From: Ceriagrion tenellum
Taxonomy: Eukaryota; Arthropoda; Insecta; Odonata; Coenagrionidae
DNA length: 64,000 bases
Direction of reading: 5' to 3'
Assembly (NCBI GenBank): GCA_963169105.1
Contig: OY720634.1
Span: 113,682,430-113,746,429, forward strand
The position numbers and the translations under genes are program-made. Below are positions 23,301 to 35,450 of this stretch, in pieces. Below the pieces are notes generated by a model, which was given only the letters and a program-made list of their open reading frames with translations, did no database searches and had not been told where the DNA came from. Position 1 is the first letter of the stretch. The number at the start of each line of letters is the position of its first letter.

Positions 23301-24149
23301 TCCCAATAATAAAAAAACTACTGTACTAAAATTTGTGAAGTTATAAATATATATAATTATAGTTCTGCAGGAAATCTATATGCCCTTACTAGCAGAAATA
23401 AAAAAACTGGAAAAGTTGGAGCAACGTTTTAATTTAAACTAATACCGATACGAGTTCTCTATAGACGTTGAGCAAATTCTGATGAAGTCCAAAGGATGGC
23501 GGATGCATACACTTTTTTGTATAAATACGCTGACGATGTTGAAATAAATGATCGCTATTTAAAACGGCTAAATGCTGGATGAATCCATAATTTTTCCCTC
23601 TTTCTGCAGAGGAATATTTGATTTATTTAAAGGAATTATTTCCAGAGTTGAAATAAAGAATAGCGCTCCAGCAACTGCCACCTTTCCACCCAAAGTAATT
23701 CGTTCACCTCGGTTCCTATTCCCTCTTCAACTCGGCCTCGCCTCCGCCGCCCCCTCCGCTCTCAGGGACCTAAGCGGCTGAGGAAATATGTGGCGCCCAC
23801 TCCCTACTCTTTCTCAGCGTACATCCACAGTATTTCTCCCCAAACTCTCACCGCCACACCGTTCACACACACACCGCATACCAGTTCACACTCGTTTGAC
23901 AAATAGTACCATCTCACTCCATACTTTTCTCCTCACACTCCTGGCCTGTATTTGACCTGCATATTTGGCCTATGCGTTTTATACCAGTAAGAAAGTAGCT
24001 ATTTGAAGGAAATAAGCACATAAATGAGTGAATGCTTTATTGATATTCACAAACTCGACGGCTGTTTCGTTATTTGGTGAGGTGATAAATGATTGACGTT
24101 ATTTTCACCGATGTATTCAAGGGCATTGAATTTTATGGAAATATATATG
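20311..24149. other. No gene recognised; TATA-like site, GA tract, tRNA-like remnant
   Basis: At 21776-21783 TATAAAAG follows a CpG-bearing stretch (GGACGGGCGGAGCG), so a TATA promoter is possible. No initiator or first exon is visible. The plus strand is purine-rich at 21830-22090, which creates the longest open frame here, 226 codons on the minus strand (21893-22573) with a Ser/Pro tail. I regard that frame as compositional. A plus-strand frame at 20550-20741 contains CDNYRHINI, faintly like the NYR-I-L motif of reverse transcriptases. The remainder is AT-rich. Confidence 0.3.
22650..22710 (-). repeat. tRNA-like remnant, weak
   Basis: The minus strand holds GGTTCGAGACC (22686-22696), a perfect pol III B-box pattern, preceded by GAGGATCAAT. 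No convincing A box or closing acceptor stem is present. A decayed SINE head is the simplest reading. Confidence 0.3.
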
Positions 24150-24415
24150 AGAAATGGGCGAAGATTGGGGAGAAACACGGCAACGGCGTTAGTCTACTCT
24201 GAACAAAAGTCCCAAAAGGTCCATAGTTTAACGCCCTATCCGACTTACAGATTACTAATCTAGGGCTCTCCTCAACACCGCAATCAAGTAGGGATCGCGG
24301 TTCCATAGAACAAAATCTGCGACATTGCCGATGATACGAATCCGGGCCATCGGGATTTTGGCCACAAACTCCGTTGCTCTCAACACGGTTTAGACAAGAC
24401 TGTACAATCTATCGG
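24150..24415 (-). repeat. tRNA-derived SINE, same family as 1-236
   Basis: Read on the minus strand this copy shows a tRNA-like head with GGATTCGTATC, then GGAACCGCGATCCCTACTTG, GTCGGATAGGGCGTTAAAC, TTTTGTTCAGAGTAGACTAA and CGCCGTTGCCGTGTTTCTCC. The order and spacing match the copy at 1-236 block for block, with roughly one change in five bases by eye. It retains a longer head than the copy cut by the window edge. Confidence 0.75.
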
Positions 24416-27400
24416 TTAGTAATACTGGTTAAGAATTGCTATTCTGTAAACCATAATTTAACGCATTACTAAATCTATAGCATATTTAGACTGAAATGTG
24501 GAAGTTTGCCATTGATAGGAAATACTTCATCCTAAACTAAACGTCTGCGGTGAAAAAGACTCCAGGTAGAGCCGAGGTGTTAAATATTCTGTGGCAACTA
24601 GACAAAGATCAAAAGAAAGGAGGTAGCAAATAAAGAGTTAAAAATGAACGTTTGAACCTCGCTAAGATGAAATGGACGACGACGCGAAAAAACACGCACG
24701 CGGTCTTCTACTTCACGGCACGTTCTGCCGAGTCGTTCGGTCGCGAGAACGCTCGCGGTGCAGGAGCGAGCGAGGAGGATGACACGGGAGGACTAAAGAC
24801 AAGGGAGCCCCGCACACACACGATGCGCCAGAATTACGGCGGGAATCCCCCTTAATCCTCAGTTAATCCTCGTGTCCTCCGCCCTCTTTAATCTCTTATG
24901 TCCTGCTGGTCTATCATTTCCGTTGGCCCGGCGCATCCGCGGACGTTCGTATGAGGGCCACGTTTAAGGGAGCGCGGACTGCAACCAGTCACACACGGGG
25001 ACGGACTTTATTAAGTTACGGCTATACGCTTGAGCTTGGCGACAGCAGAGGGAAGGTACGTGAAGCGAATGCTTGAACCTTTTGGGAGATTTTGATCACC
25101 GATACAATCGTTTTAAAGGCTTAAATAAATCTGAATACTATATTAACAAAATCAATCGTCATGCAAGAAGGCCATATTCCAGAAAAACGTGAAAAAATTT
25201 AGAAATTTTTTATGACGAAGGATTATTATTACATAAACAGATAACTTCTCAAAATGAGCAATGCGCTTGCCTGGTACCCCATTACTCTAGGGTTCGAGCT
25301 CAACGAATTGCCCAGGAGTATTTGGCGCATACACATTTGGAACAGAATACAAAAAGGTAATAAAGAAAAGCAATGAAATAATTGAAGAATAGTTGTTATT
25401 TCATGGGTCTTTCATTACAAATTCCTCAGTTATCTATGAAAATGAATCTTTCAAAGAAATGGTACTTCTAGGGTTTTGTATACCGCCAGGCTTCGAATAC
25501 TGGTCATGAATAAATACGTATAATATTTGCAACAAGGAAAACAGGAAGGCATAGTTCTTCACCGAGCATCAGGCAACAATTACTTCAAGAAAGAGTTCCG
25601 CAGAATGTAATTAAATCTATAGTTTTTGCGGTGGAAATACTATGAAGCTCTTATTAAAAGAGAGCTCTATTCTAATTACAAATAAAATACTAATTTCGAT
25701 TTAAAAAAATATATATCCTATTTTATGGACTTTTAGAATTCTGAAATACAAATTATCTGTGCCACTGCAGAATATCAAAACTTGGATAGTGTCATCCGGC
25801 TAAAATGTCAGAGTGAAAATCATGAATCATTCGGAAATAATTTTTTTGACACACTAAAAATAAAATTTGACACTGAGAATTTTATGATCGTTAAATTAAG
25901 GACCAAAGGCTTTCATGAGACTCATTTCCAAGGAGCATGAAGGGCACCTGGGTTCTTTTGAGACTCGAATTTTAATAGGGTAATATTTCACCAGATATCA
26001 GATAATAAGCAAAATTAGTAGGCCGTCATCAAAGGAGAAACAAATTGAAAGAGTAACTTAAACAAAATAGTATAATTCAGATTAAATAATATATGAAAAT
26101 ATTTTGACTGATGAAAATATTCTGACTAATGAAAAGAACTAACCCATCAAGAAAAGTTACGACTTCGGCTTCTTCAAAACGAGAGTGTACCGGACACATT
26201 TTTTTCCGTCAAGTTGGATTACTTCCTACCATCTGTAACATGAGTAATGAAGTAATGACGTAATCATCGAAAGCAGGAAGTTGAAAGGAAAACAAAGACC
26301 CACAAAATCTTGGTGGCACCCAAAAAACACGAACGGGCCAAAGAAAAGGAAACGATTGTACTTCCCTTTAGCCTGAAGTGAATCACCGATTGTAACACAC
26401 AGAAAAACTAAGATATTACAAAGTAATCTAGAAAAAAAAAGATTTTTATAAAAACCAGAGAGAGGAAAACGCAATTGTTTTACAAGGGAATAAACTGAAG
26501 TGTCTTCTCAAAGCAATTACTGATTTGCAGACGCTTGTTGATTTCATGAAGAGGGAGTGTATTTTTGCCTACAAGAGACAAGATGGAATGTGTAAAGCAA
26601 GACAAAGAAGTGAACGATGTTAGCCGTAGAGATGACCGCAGCCCTGACAAAAAGCTAAGATTACGAATATACAGCAATTCTTGACTTTCATTTGCCATAA
26701 CTAGAATAGATATTGAAAATAGAATAAATTGAAATAAAATTCACCCAGCTCTACGAGTGATATTCGAAAAAAACCGGTTGGGCCAGGAGAGGAAAACTTA
26801 ATTGAACAGGAGGATGAATGGTGATGCTGGAACGTTGAGAGCGAACGGAGGACCGTAGAATGACCTCAGTCACGTGACGCCGACACAGAATGAAAAGGAA
26901 CTACAGAGGGGGGAGGTGTCTGAAGGGACCTTGAGGTCTCCAACCGGAATGTTCCTTTAGTATTGAACCCTTTATCCCTCTCATTCATTTTTTCAGCTCC
27001 CAGAAAATTTTTCAATTAAGATGAAAGGAAGATTTTCTGCTGAGGAACGGAAGAAAAAATTCAAAAAGGCAATGCAATGCAGACCCGAAAGAATACACTG
27101 CAAAGGCTATTAATAGCGGCCACATAAAAAAGTCAAACCGCCTCGCTGTCTCCCTCGCTCTGCCCTGCGAAATTTTAAGTCCTTTCGTGCTATGCGGTAA
27201 TTTCCGCGTGGTTTCCCAATTAGTTCGGCCAATAAATCGGCGACCAACTTCCCAATCCGCGAAATATTTTTTGCAAAAATCCCCAAGTTTGACTTCATTA
27301 TGCCTCTCCTGAAAAAATAAAATATTTTGTCGACACCTGTAAGCCTCATAACCAGTTTAAATGTTGTAAAACTTTATTTATACAACTCTGATGTCTCGAG

Positions 27401-30149
27401 GCATAATACGTAGGTACAGACAAATAACAGCTCACGTGCGCAGCAGAAAAGGCATTATTTCCCGTGGCATCCCATAAATTATGTAGTGAATGGCATCGTT
27501 AAATTATTATCTTACTGACCATTCTAACACCAACTGTTCCTGTAAACTTTAACCTATTAATTCAGATAGAAAACCTCTGAATATTCATTAAAATAATCTG
27601 AATTAAGAATAAACATTTTGAAAAAATGAATGCTAGAGGTGCTTTTCATAAAGTGGTTCAATGAATTTAAACTTTTACTCCGATAAATATTAGTGAAAAT
27701 TTATGAGGATTATCGTACACAACAGACATTAGAGTTACAATAAATTCTTATATGTTATAAAGTATGAACTGGACATACTACAAAATGCCTATCATATAAA
27801 AAATATTTAACACTTGGGGAAGAAAAAGACTGCAACCTATTACGATCTGCCGGGAAAACTAAGGTTTATAACAAATTCCTCGTCCAAATCGCCCACACCA
27901 TCAGAACAATGATCACACTTATATAACCTCTGAATGTCAGATTCGACGCTGGGGATCACGATGAGAGTAAAGAGAGCTCTCATCTTGATTCAAAAGAATA
28001 AACGCTTATCAAAACGGGGTGAATAAACAATCTGTTCGAAACAAGGAACAGATTTGGGTATTCCCTTGAGTCTGTCAAATTTTGATCCCTTGGAGGTCAA
28101 TGGAAAATTATAGCCGACGAGGCTAAAAGATAGTACGGCCCCTCTTTTAAAAGCCTTTACAAACGTGAAACCAAAATCCCATGATATGGGTAAACTATTC
28201 CACCAAATGAGAATTTTTCGCTTGTTCCAACCACAAAAATAATTTTTCTCCCTCCAGGGATCACGAGATATATGGAGTCAAAGCAACAAACACGGCATTA
28301 TTACGTACCTTAATATTAACTCTCTTCATACAATGCATGGGGTATAAGCCTTTAATTACAGGGTAAGGAAGGTATTAATTTTTACAAGGCGTCTCTCGCC
28401 ATGTTCGCACTCACACACACACGCACAACTCTGGCCCACGATGTAAAAAGTTGTTAACGTTACGAGGTCATCAGGGTTGAATGCATAAATATTCAATGCG
28501 AGAGAGATCGTTTTCAGGGATTTCTTCACGTGCTTCGAGTTAAATACTTTCAGGCAGTCTCTATGAATTAAAAGAGAGAAAGAGACTAGATTTTTCAGAT
28601 AGTGATCCCAGGACCCTGGGAACGTCCACGATTCATAAAGTTTTCTTTTTTTTATTTCTTCAATTTTTGAAGTCAAAGTTTCTCGAGGAGCCCGGTTGAA
28701 AAAAAATTGCTCCACCGTTCCTAGATTGCTCGCCTGGATTATTTCGATTTCCCACACAAGAAACTTCTTTTTCCATTCTAATTTTTGGCGAGGAATAACG
28801 CCCGGTTTGTGAGGGTAGGGGGGTCGAAAGTGGAATATAAGAGTGTTTAAACTTCCAAAAATCTTTCGTCCGACGGCCAGTCCGAAGGATTTCCCAGTCC
28901 TCCTACCCACCCTCGCTCGCGAATCTACACGTCCCTCCTCCGCGCCCTCCATCTCCCTCGCCGCCTCTCAGAAATTGCCTCTGCGGACCCGTGGGAGGGG
29001 CGAGGGCGGCTGGAAAAATACGTAAAATAAAACGGAATTGCCTCCCGCGGAGAGTGTCGGACCGGACCGGGGTAATAACAACTACAAAATTCATAGAGAA
29101 AAGCTCTTCGTCCCAGCCCACTCCTTCTTCCCACCGAAACAACCTCCACTCCCCTCCTTCCTCCTTCTCCTCCTCCTCCAGCCAACTCCTTTCTCGTTCC
29201 TCCAGGGTTCTCATTTATTTACCGTTTATTCAATGGACGAGAGAGAAGCGAAAGAGTGAGAGGTTTTTAGGATGCCTGCCCGGCCCACTGGGTGATTAGA
29301 AATGTGCAAGTTGGATGCGAAAGGAAATGAAATGCTGGACGCTTTCCTTTTGACCGTAACACAGACCTTAGCGTTTCAAAAGGAATAATAGTTCAGACGT
29401 ACTCGCTCGCTCGAGAAAAATGCGGCTTATACCGCTCATCCTTTAAAATTATGCTTAATAAGATTTTAATTTTGGTTTATTACGGGGAAAGAAGGATCAT
29501 AGTAAATGAACGAAACGGGGAAGAGTGATTACGAAAAATATGCACAACGATTATGGTGGCTCATCAAATCAATAGTAAAAATCTTTATCATTCCAGTGCC
29601 TAGCGGATCATTTATTGCTACCCATTTTTAGAGAACAAAGATGAAAAGAGAACAAAACATTGAGAGATCATTTTTTACTGAAAAGGAAAAAATACACAAG
29701 ATAGTAGATATAAAGAAACGATATGGTGAATGCACGGGGATAAGTATATTTTCGTTTAAATTATTATGCCTTTTCATCTTACAAATAGCCGGCATAGTTA
29801 AATCTATTTTATGCCACACATTCCAAGGCTGAAACAACGTCATCAATTTTCTCTATTCCCGTTTGTAATCCCCTTATGTACCTATACCAAGTCTCTTGCA
29901 CATTTAGTATTATATCTAACATATTACGCTAATATTCCCAGTATCGTCATTATTTTTCCATATTTATTCCAGTAGTCTACGAATTTACCCTTAAAAAAAC
30001 AGTCAATGATCGGCAAATTAACTGAATGAACATGTTTCAGAACCATGCATATATTAACTCAGTATCAGCAATCTCGAATGGCCCTTCGATTGTTGATTCT
30101 TTTTCAAAATAATATGACTCGGGAATGACATTGCAGTCGCAGCAGATAA
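24416..30149. other. No gene recognised; CpG-rich blocks and a possible enhancer
   Basis: A CpG-rich block at 24650-25010 (with TCGGTCGCGAGAACGCTCGCG) and a GC-rich block at 28860-29220 may be regulatory. At about 27110-27300, three Runx-like cores (AACCGC 27136-27141, TGCGGT 27193-27198, CGTGGTTT 27207-27214) lie beside CCAATTAG and AATAAATC, a plausible enhancer. An 18-bp unit, GAAAATATTyTGACTrAT, is tandemly duplicated at 26095-26130. A 198-codon minus-strand frame (28356-28952) has no recognisable domain. The rest is AT-rich. Confidence 0.35.
25254..25312 (+). repeat. tRNA-like remnant, weak
   Basis: GCGCTTGCCTGG resembles an anticodon arm and TAGGGTTCGAGCTC (about 25289-25302) a T arm with B box. 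The 5' half of a tRNA is missing and the stems do not close, so this is likely a SINE head or tRNA pseudogene. Confidence 0.3.
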
Positions 30150-30895
30150 GACAGACATATTGAAAGCATCCTAGAACACAACGGACAGAGTACCGCAAGG
30201 ACTCAACATGAAGATCAAGAAAAAGAAAATGAAATGCCTAGTTTGTGCCAAGAGAAGCTATTCACAGACATAACGCAATAGAGAAAGGTGCTAGGACAAG
30301 AAGAATCCTAAACCTACCTTGGAAGGTTCTTGAAACGGGATGCAATGAGTTCAACAGAAATCAAACGAGGAGTATTGCAACTCAACGATATATTGATGAC
30401 GAAAGCACAACACCTTCGATCATAGGAAATAGAAAAATTAGTAAGGAAGCAGTGCCTACAACCTTCCCAGAGAAGTATGACGATATATATAAAAATATAT
30501 AAAAGATATATAGCTCATAAATATGGACAGTTGGAAAGCTGGAACCAAAAAGAATGGAGACCGTCAAAAGTTGATACTAGGTATGGATGATAAGAATAAA
30601 ATCAACTGACAGGAATTAAACAATGAAGTGTACAGATGAAAGGAAGAGGAAAAATTACATCGAGCATTACATCATGACAAGGTCTAGAGGGATAGTCCAC
30701 ACCCGGTAACGACTTTGTGAGGAACAAAGTAGGAGGGAAAATGGAAGCGATGTCCTGTGATGTAGACCTACGGACTATGAGGACAGGTAAAAGAAAAAAC
30801 AAAACAAAGGCACTACAAAGGCATAATAGAGCAAGTAAGGGTAAGCGTAGAATGGAGAGCTGCAGTCAACCAATTTTAAGATTGAATGACTAATG
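30150..30895 (+). pseudogene. Decayed RTE-like LINE, reverse transcriptase C-terminal part
   Basis: Despite many lesions the order of blocks is clear: MKIKKKKMKC at 30208, WTVGKLEPKRMETV near 30523 (matching SWTIGKADQKRLEAF), NNEVYR near 30615 (matching NDEVYRR), and VEWRAAVNQF near 30855 (matching REGWRAAVNQC). The 3' tail AGATTGAATGACTAATGATAATGATG ends in the TGA/ATG-type repeat expected of this clade. It belongs to the same family as 6551-7025 and 44849-45735 but is far more mutated. Confidence 0.75.
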
Positions 30896-31744
30896 ATAAT
30901 GATGTTTCATAAAATTACCGCCTCTACTACCATTTACTGAACTCACTATGCTTCATCCATAAGTGCCAAAAGATTGTCTTGCCCATTTGTAGCAATAATC
31001 GGATACTAGCAACACAGATCATTCGCTTACTTGCGGTCGCGTTGAATGCTGACGCATCACGTTCAAAAGCCGTCGTCAAATACATCACCGCAGCCAGCAA
31101 CAATGGAAATTGACAACCCTTTGCTCGTTGAATGCATGGGCGTGGCGTATGTTGGTTCATTCATATTGCCATTCGTGGAAACGGCCGAGAATATTTGGTC
31201 TCTGGACTTTAATTACGTTGCGGTGGGTCACTGTGACTGGTTTTCTGGCTATTACCTTTCTTCGCTACACCATAAAACTTCGCTCTTGGCTCCAAATAAA
31301 TACAAAGAGCCCTCGTCAAGAATCTTTGGTCACCGAGGGTGACATAGACTGCCATGGTAAATAGAGTTAAGGACGGAACGAGAAAGAAAGGGATACAGAT
31401 AGAAGAAAGACACAGTTTATAGCACATTTGTTAGTTACCAGTCTGTACATTTACAAAAGCTTAGCGTGGCGTAACTTACCTTAATCTCATATCAAGCGTA
31501 ATAAAAGGTGAGAAACTTTACCACTTCATGCGAGAGTTCTCGAATCGATCACTCCGTCAAATTCATCAGGATAATCATCATTCAAAACAGCTAGAATCGA
31601 CCAAGAGCACTGCAAACTAATTTATACGACAGTTTGGGTACATTTAACTCCTTACATTTTGCATTATATACGGCGAAGTCATAAAATATCTTTTTAATAT
31701 AAATATGCGATTCATTTTAGAACGTGGAAGAGGATTGCAGTTTC
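30896..31744. other. No gene recognised between two LINE relics
   Basis: Short overlapping open frames on both strands at 30927-31430 have no family match. Mixed composition, slightly less AT-rich around 31050-31330, then AT-rich. Confidence 0.3.
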
Positions 31745-32300
31745 TATATGCATTATCTAGTAATAAATGCGCAGGTAATGGCGGTGTCTGCCGATTTCAT
31801 CCTATGTTTCCTAGTCCTTCCCAGCTCCTCCCGTTTTACTTCGGTGCTCATTTCTCCACCATTTTCTAATTTCCAGTCAATGGCTGTGGCGAATCTTCCA
31901 ATAAGTTCTTCGTCTACCGACATTTTTGAGTTCCATCTTGATTCATGTTTACCATATTTATTTTCTTGTATCGATGGAGGCTCTCCATATGCTGTGGTCG
32001 TTATTCACATCTGCACCGGTATGGTTCTGGCACTGCTTCGCTCGGATCTTCTCATTATCTCACTCTCAACAGTACGCAGTCTATTTGGTATCGGGCAATA
32101 TCGTCTCGCATTTGCCATGAGTACCTTCTGCGCCGATGTTGCTCGAAGAGAGTGTTTACTACTACTTATTCTTCTTATTGCGGAAGTCCACTGGTCCCTC
32201 TTTCGGCATTCCGGTTTCCAAGTCCAAAATGTCCTACTCTGTGTCCCTCCTCTTTCCTCTTCCACCACTACGTTCCAGTCTCCCATTATGATGAGCTGAA
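31745..32300 (-). pseudogene. Decayed LINE apurinic-type endonuclease domain
   Basis: The minus strand holds a relic of the AP-type endonuclease that nicks target DNA for RTE-like LINEs. Near its start is LIIMGDWNVVV, containing the conserved GDWN metal-site motif. In a second frame comes NTLFEQHRRRRYSW followed by YQID (canonical NQIDYI). In a third frame comes CQNHTGADVNNDHS (canonical RPGADxxSDH), containing the catalytic His. Further on, VDEELIGRFATAID follows. At least two frameshifts and several stops separate these blocks. It is the only endonuclease-domain sequence seen in the window. The LINE family it belongs to cannot be fixed, because no reverse transcriptase follows it. Confidence 0.75.
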
Positions 32301-35044
32301 AACGCGAAACTATATCTGTTACTACAACACTAGTATATTTTAAAGCACTTTAAATGGTTTCAAAATAATTGGAAAGCATCACATAGACCCACAAATCGAA
32401 TTAGAGGCCTTTCTTCTATAAAACCCGTCTTATTCCGCCGTTGCGCGTCGCATTGAGACACGTTGCGTTATTTGGTACCCTCGCAATTGAATACCAATAA
32501 AATATTTGACGTTCACAGAGATTGACAGATTTTATTTTCCCAGAGCTGTGAATATATTAACGCTCTTAGCTGATTTAGAAGCTCGTGAAAAAAATTATCT
32601 CGCAAAAAACGGTAGAATTAGAAACAGAATTACTTTGTCATTACAATTATTTTTCGAGGTAAAAACTCGACAAAATCCGAGGGCATGGGCTACCAAAGAA
32701 AACGCAAGTCAATATGAGTGAAGTATGGCATGGAGTAAAATAAGATAATGACCACTAAAAGCGGATGGAGTATTTACAGAATGAATATGTTCTTTTCCAA
32801 ATAAGACGCTCTTTAGGATTTCTAAATAAAAAGATGCAATTTTCCTCATATATTCCGTATATGTAAAAAAGGGTGTCTTATTCATCAATTTCATGAGAAT
32901 TTAATCTTTTTGCAATTTTTTACAGGTTTTCCCCTGCATTTGAAATTATGTGGGCCATAAAGATAGAAAGAGAGTCACATATGATAACAGACTTTTCATA
33001 CCATGGCAACATGCATTGTGAAGACCTGAAAAAATGAGTAATTGTCTATAATTTGTAACATGACATTAACCCGTTCAATTATACCGAATTAAGGATCATA
33101 TTACAGCATTTATTATATTTATAATTCGTCGTTCATTACAATGCTTTCGATCATCGCATTGCGATATTGTTCTGGCAGCAGTCGGCGTTCGTCAAGCGGT
33201 CCAATGAAAGGAATCGCTGGTGTAAGCGGTTTTTCATGCCATCACAGCCCATTCAGGCAGCTGTCCGAATGATATAGAATGTCTAAAACATATTTCAAAA
33301 ATGAAAATTAGTGCATAATAAAAAATATTTAAAAAAACGCCGCCGCAACGTTTCCTCCCTCCTAAGTGATCGGACACTCTGCTCGCCAACGCGCAAATCA
33401 TTATTCATTGCTTCTCTGTCACGGTTCTGTTCGCCTCTAGGAGAGAGGCACACACAGATGACAATAAAAAGATATTTGTAAAAATAGAATGCATCTCAGT
33501 GTTGTATTTCCCATCCATCGTAGACCGTATAATAATAAAAAATGCCACTCTGAACTAAAATGATAATGGGGTCGGATTTTATGGTTGGAAAAGATGAGCA
33601 TAAAAATTTGTTGATATGTGTATAATATTCGTTTATTTTTATTTTGTCGAATGTATATATATATATTCGTTGTATATATATGGTCGGTTTCTTATTTTTA
33701 ACGTTCTACGACGCTATCCAATGTCCAACCACCATTGCGCTCTATTCTTCCACAGGCCTTCTGGCAACTGCTTTTCTCTTATTGCCTTCTCAAAGCCTTA
33801 GAAATATATAAATTTCCAATATCCCTATTTTCCTCTTCAATATCTTACGAGAGCCATACGATAAATCATTCTATTTCCCAACGAAAAGCGTATGAGCTTT
33901 AATTTCTCACTGGTCCTGATGCAAGATGTCGCCATTAACTTCAGATTCCAGGAATTTAGACGCGTAAATTAATACACAAGGAAATATTCCTTTTTTACAA
34001 AGTGTAAAGTTAGGATCAGATGAAATGTTCCAGGATTCATACCAGCAGCAATCCTACTTGTGCCATAAAGACTTTAAATAATAAATAAAAATAGGGCTAA
34101 TGCGTAGCTTCTTCACAGCGATTTCACTGCCATGTTTCCACGCACTTGGGGCATGAGAGTGTCGAACGCACTTTTAATCCCCTCATTTCCCAACTCTTTG
34201 GAGAGCATCCGTTAAATTACGCCAACTCGCTCACTAACCAAATTTCGGACAGAATAAACGTCCTAATGAGCATAGGCCTCGGAAATGCCCTTCACGAAGT
34301 ACGACGCTGGAGTTCTCGAAAGACGAAAAATGTCTCCCTCGATCAATGCTGAAAAGGGCAATGAATTCCCGATGAGGATGCAAATGTGGCTCAGCACAAG
34401 ACACGAATAGGCTACAGATGTGACTTTGCAAAAACAAGACCTAAGTACGGAAAGCCAACTTTTTCTTCCAACAAATGACACACATATTAAGAAACCAGTC
34501 TGTATTTTATTTGTTGGACAAAAGCTAAAATAAATGGAATAATATTTCTATCTGGGAGGCTAAATCACCAGTAAAGGAAGAAGCGAGAAATATTGAGCGA
34601 ATAGAGAAGAGCAAACCAAAAAGGGGTTCAACCAAAAGAGTCTAGAATCACCAGGAAACACTAGGATTACTAAACTAAAACACTGAAAGGGAAGTGCTTC
34701 ATTTAAAGATGCATAATAAAGACTCTGCGAAGAAGAGGAAGCAAACTTATATTACACATTATCATAATAATTATGGATGACAAATAAGGGAATAAATGAA
34801 TGAAGGGCACGTGCAAATGAAAATTTATGAAGGAATATATCGATTAGCAGTGACCGGAAAACTGGAGCACAACAATTTATGACGAATATTTTTTAGTTTA
34901 ATTATGGTAGATACATTTAGCAACTCGACATTCACAGCGAAAAAATACGTATTACAGCTGGTCATTATGCATTATGGGGGAGGTCAACTGATAATAGCAA
35001 AATAGTAGGTTTAGATTCATTCGGAAGTCCAGCCATCAGCTACT
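32301..35044. other. No gene recognised
   Basis: Strongly AT-rich. It holds an AT-dinucleotide tract at about 33651-33681 (TATATATATAT twice). Short open frames at 33616-33801 and 34146-34352 match nothing known. Confidence 0.35.
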
Positions 35045-35450
35045 TCTCATGAAGAAGGCATTTCATTTCCCATATTATCTTTTCCTTCACACTACCAGCT
35101 TGGGTTACGTCCAATATCTCTCCATCCATCCATAAAGTGGGAATACTCCTCACCATTCTCCGTTTACACGACATCTCCCCATATCACTCCGCTCCGTATC
35201 CTCTTGCCTCCGATCACCTGCTCCATCCACTTGTTATCATCTCCTCCTAATTTCATTTTGCAGCCTCCTTTCCTAAACCCACCACACCCAACACTTCTCC
35301 ACCTGTTATCCAATACGTCCATCCGCCACACTAATTTATCAAACGCCTCCAATATATATTCTCACCCTTTCTCCTCAGAGTCCAGTTTTCCGCGCCGTAC
35401 ACTACTATGCTCCTCCTCATACACTAATAGCGTTCTTCCAACGTCCTTAT
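35045..35450 (-). pseudogene. Decayed LINE reverse transcriptase C-terminal part
   Basis: Read on the minus strand in shifting frames: IVVYGAENWTLRRKGEN, then YILEAFDKLVWRMD, then a frame change to MDGEILDVTQAGSVKEKII and WEMK. These match the LYGxExWTLRKxDEKxLEAFEMxxWRRM and IxxGxIxGKRxRGRxRxKIxDxMK blocks of RTE-like proteins. The intervening sequence is scrambled. It is one of the oldest copies and is not functional. Confidence 0.65.

Noticed and set aside
23500..23575. Plus-strand FLYKYADDV, resembling a reverse transcriptase YADD box
   Set aside because: The frame closes after about 30 codons and no other reverse transcriptase motif lies in either direction in any frame, so it is probably chance.
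28356..28952. 198-codon minus-strand open frame
   Set aside because: No recognisable domain, and upstream continuation is a GC-rich compositional frame. Not enough evidence to call a gene.
31724..32299. 191-codon plus-strand frame with hydrophobic stretches
   Set aside because: It is the antisense shadow of the decayed LINE endonuclease on the minus strand.
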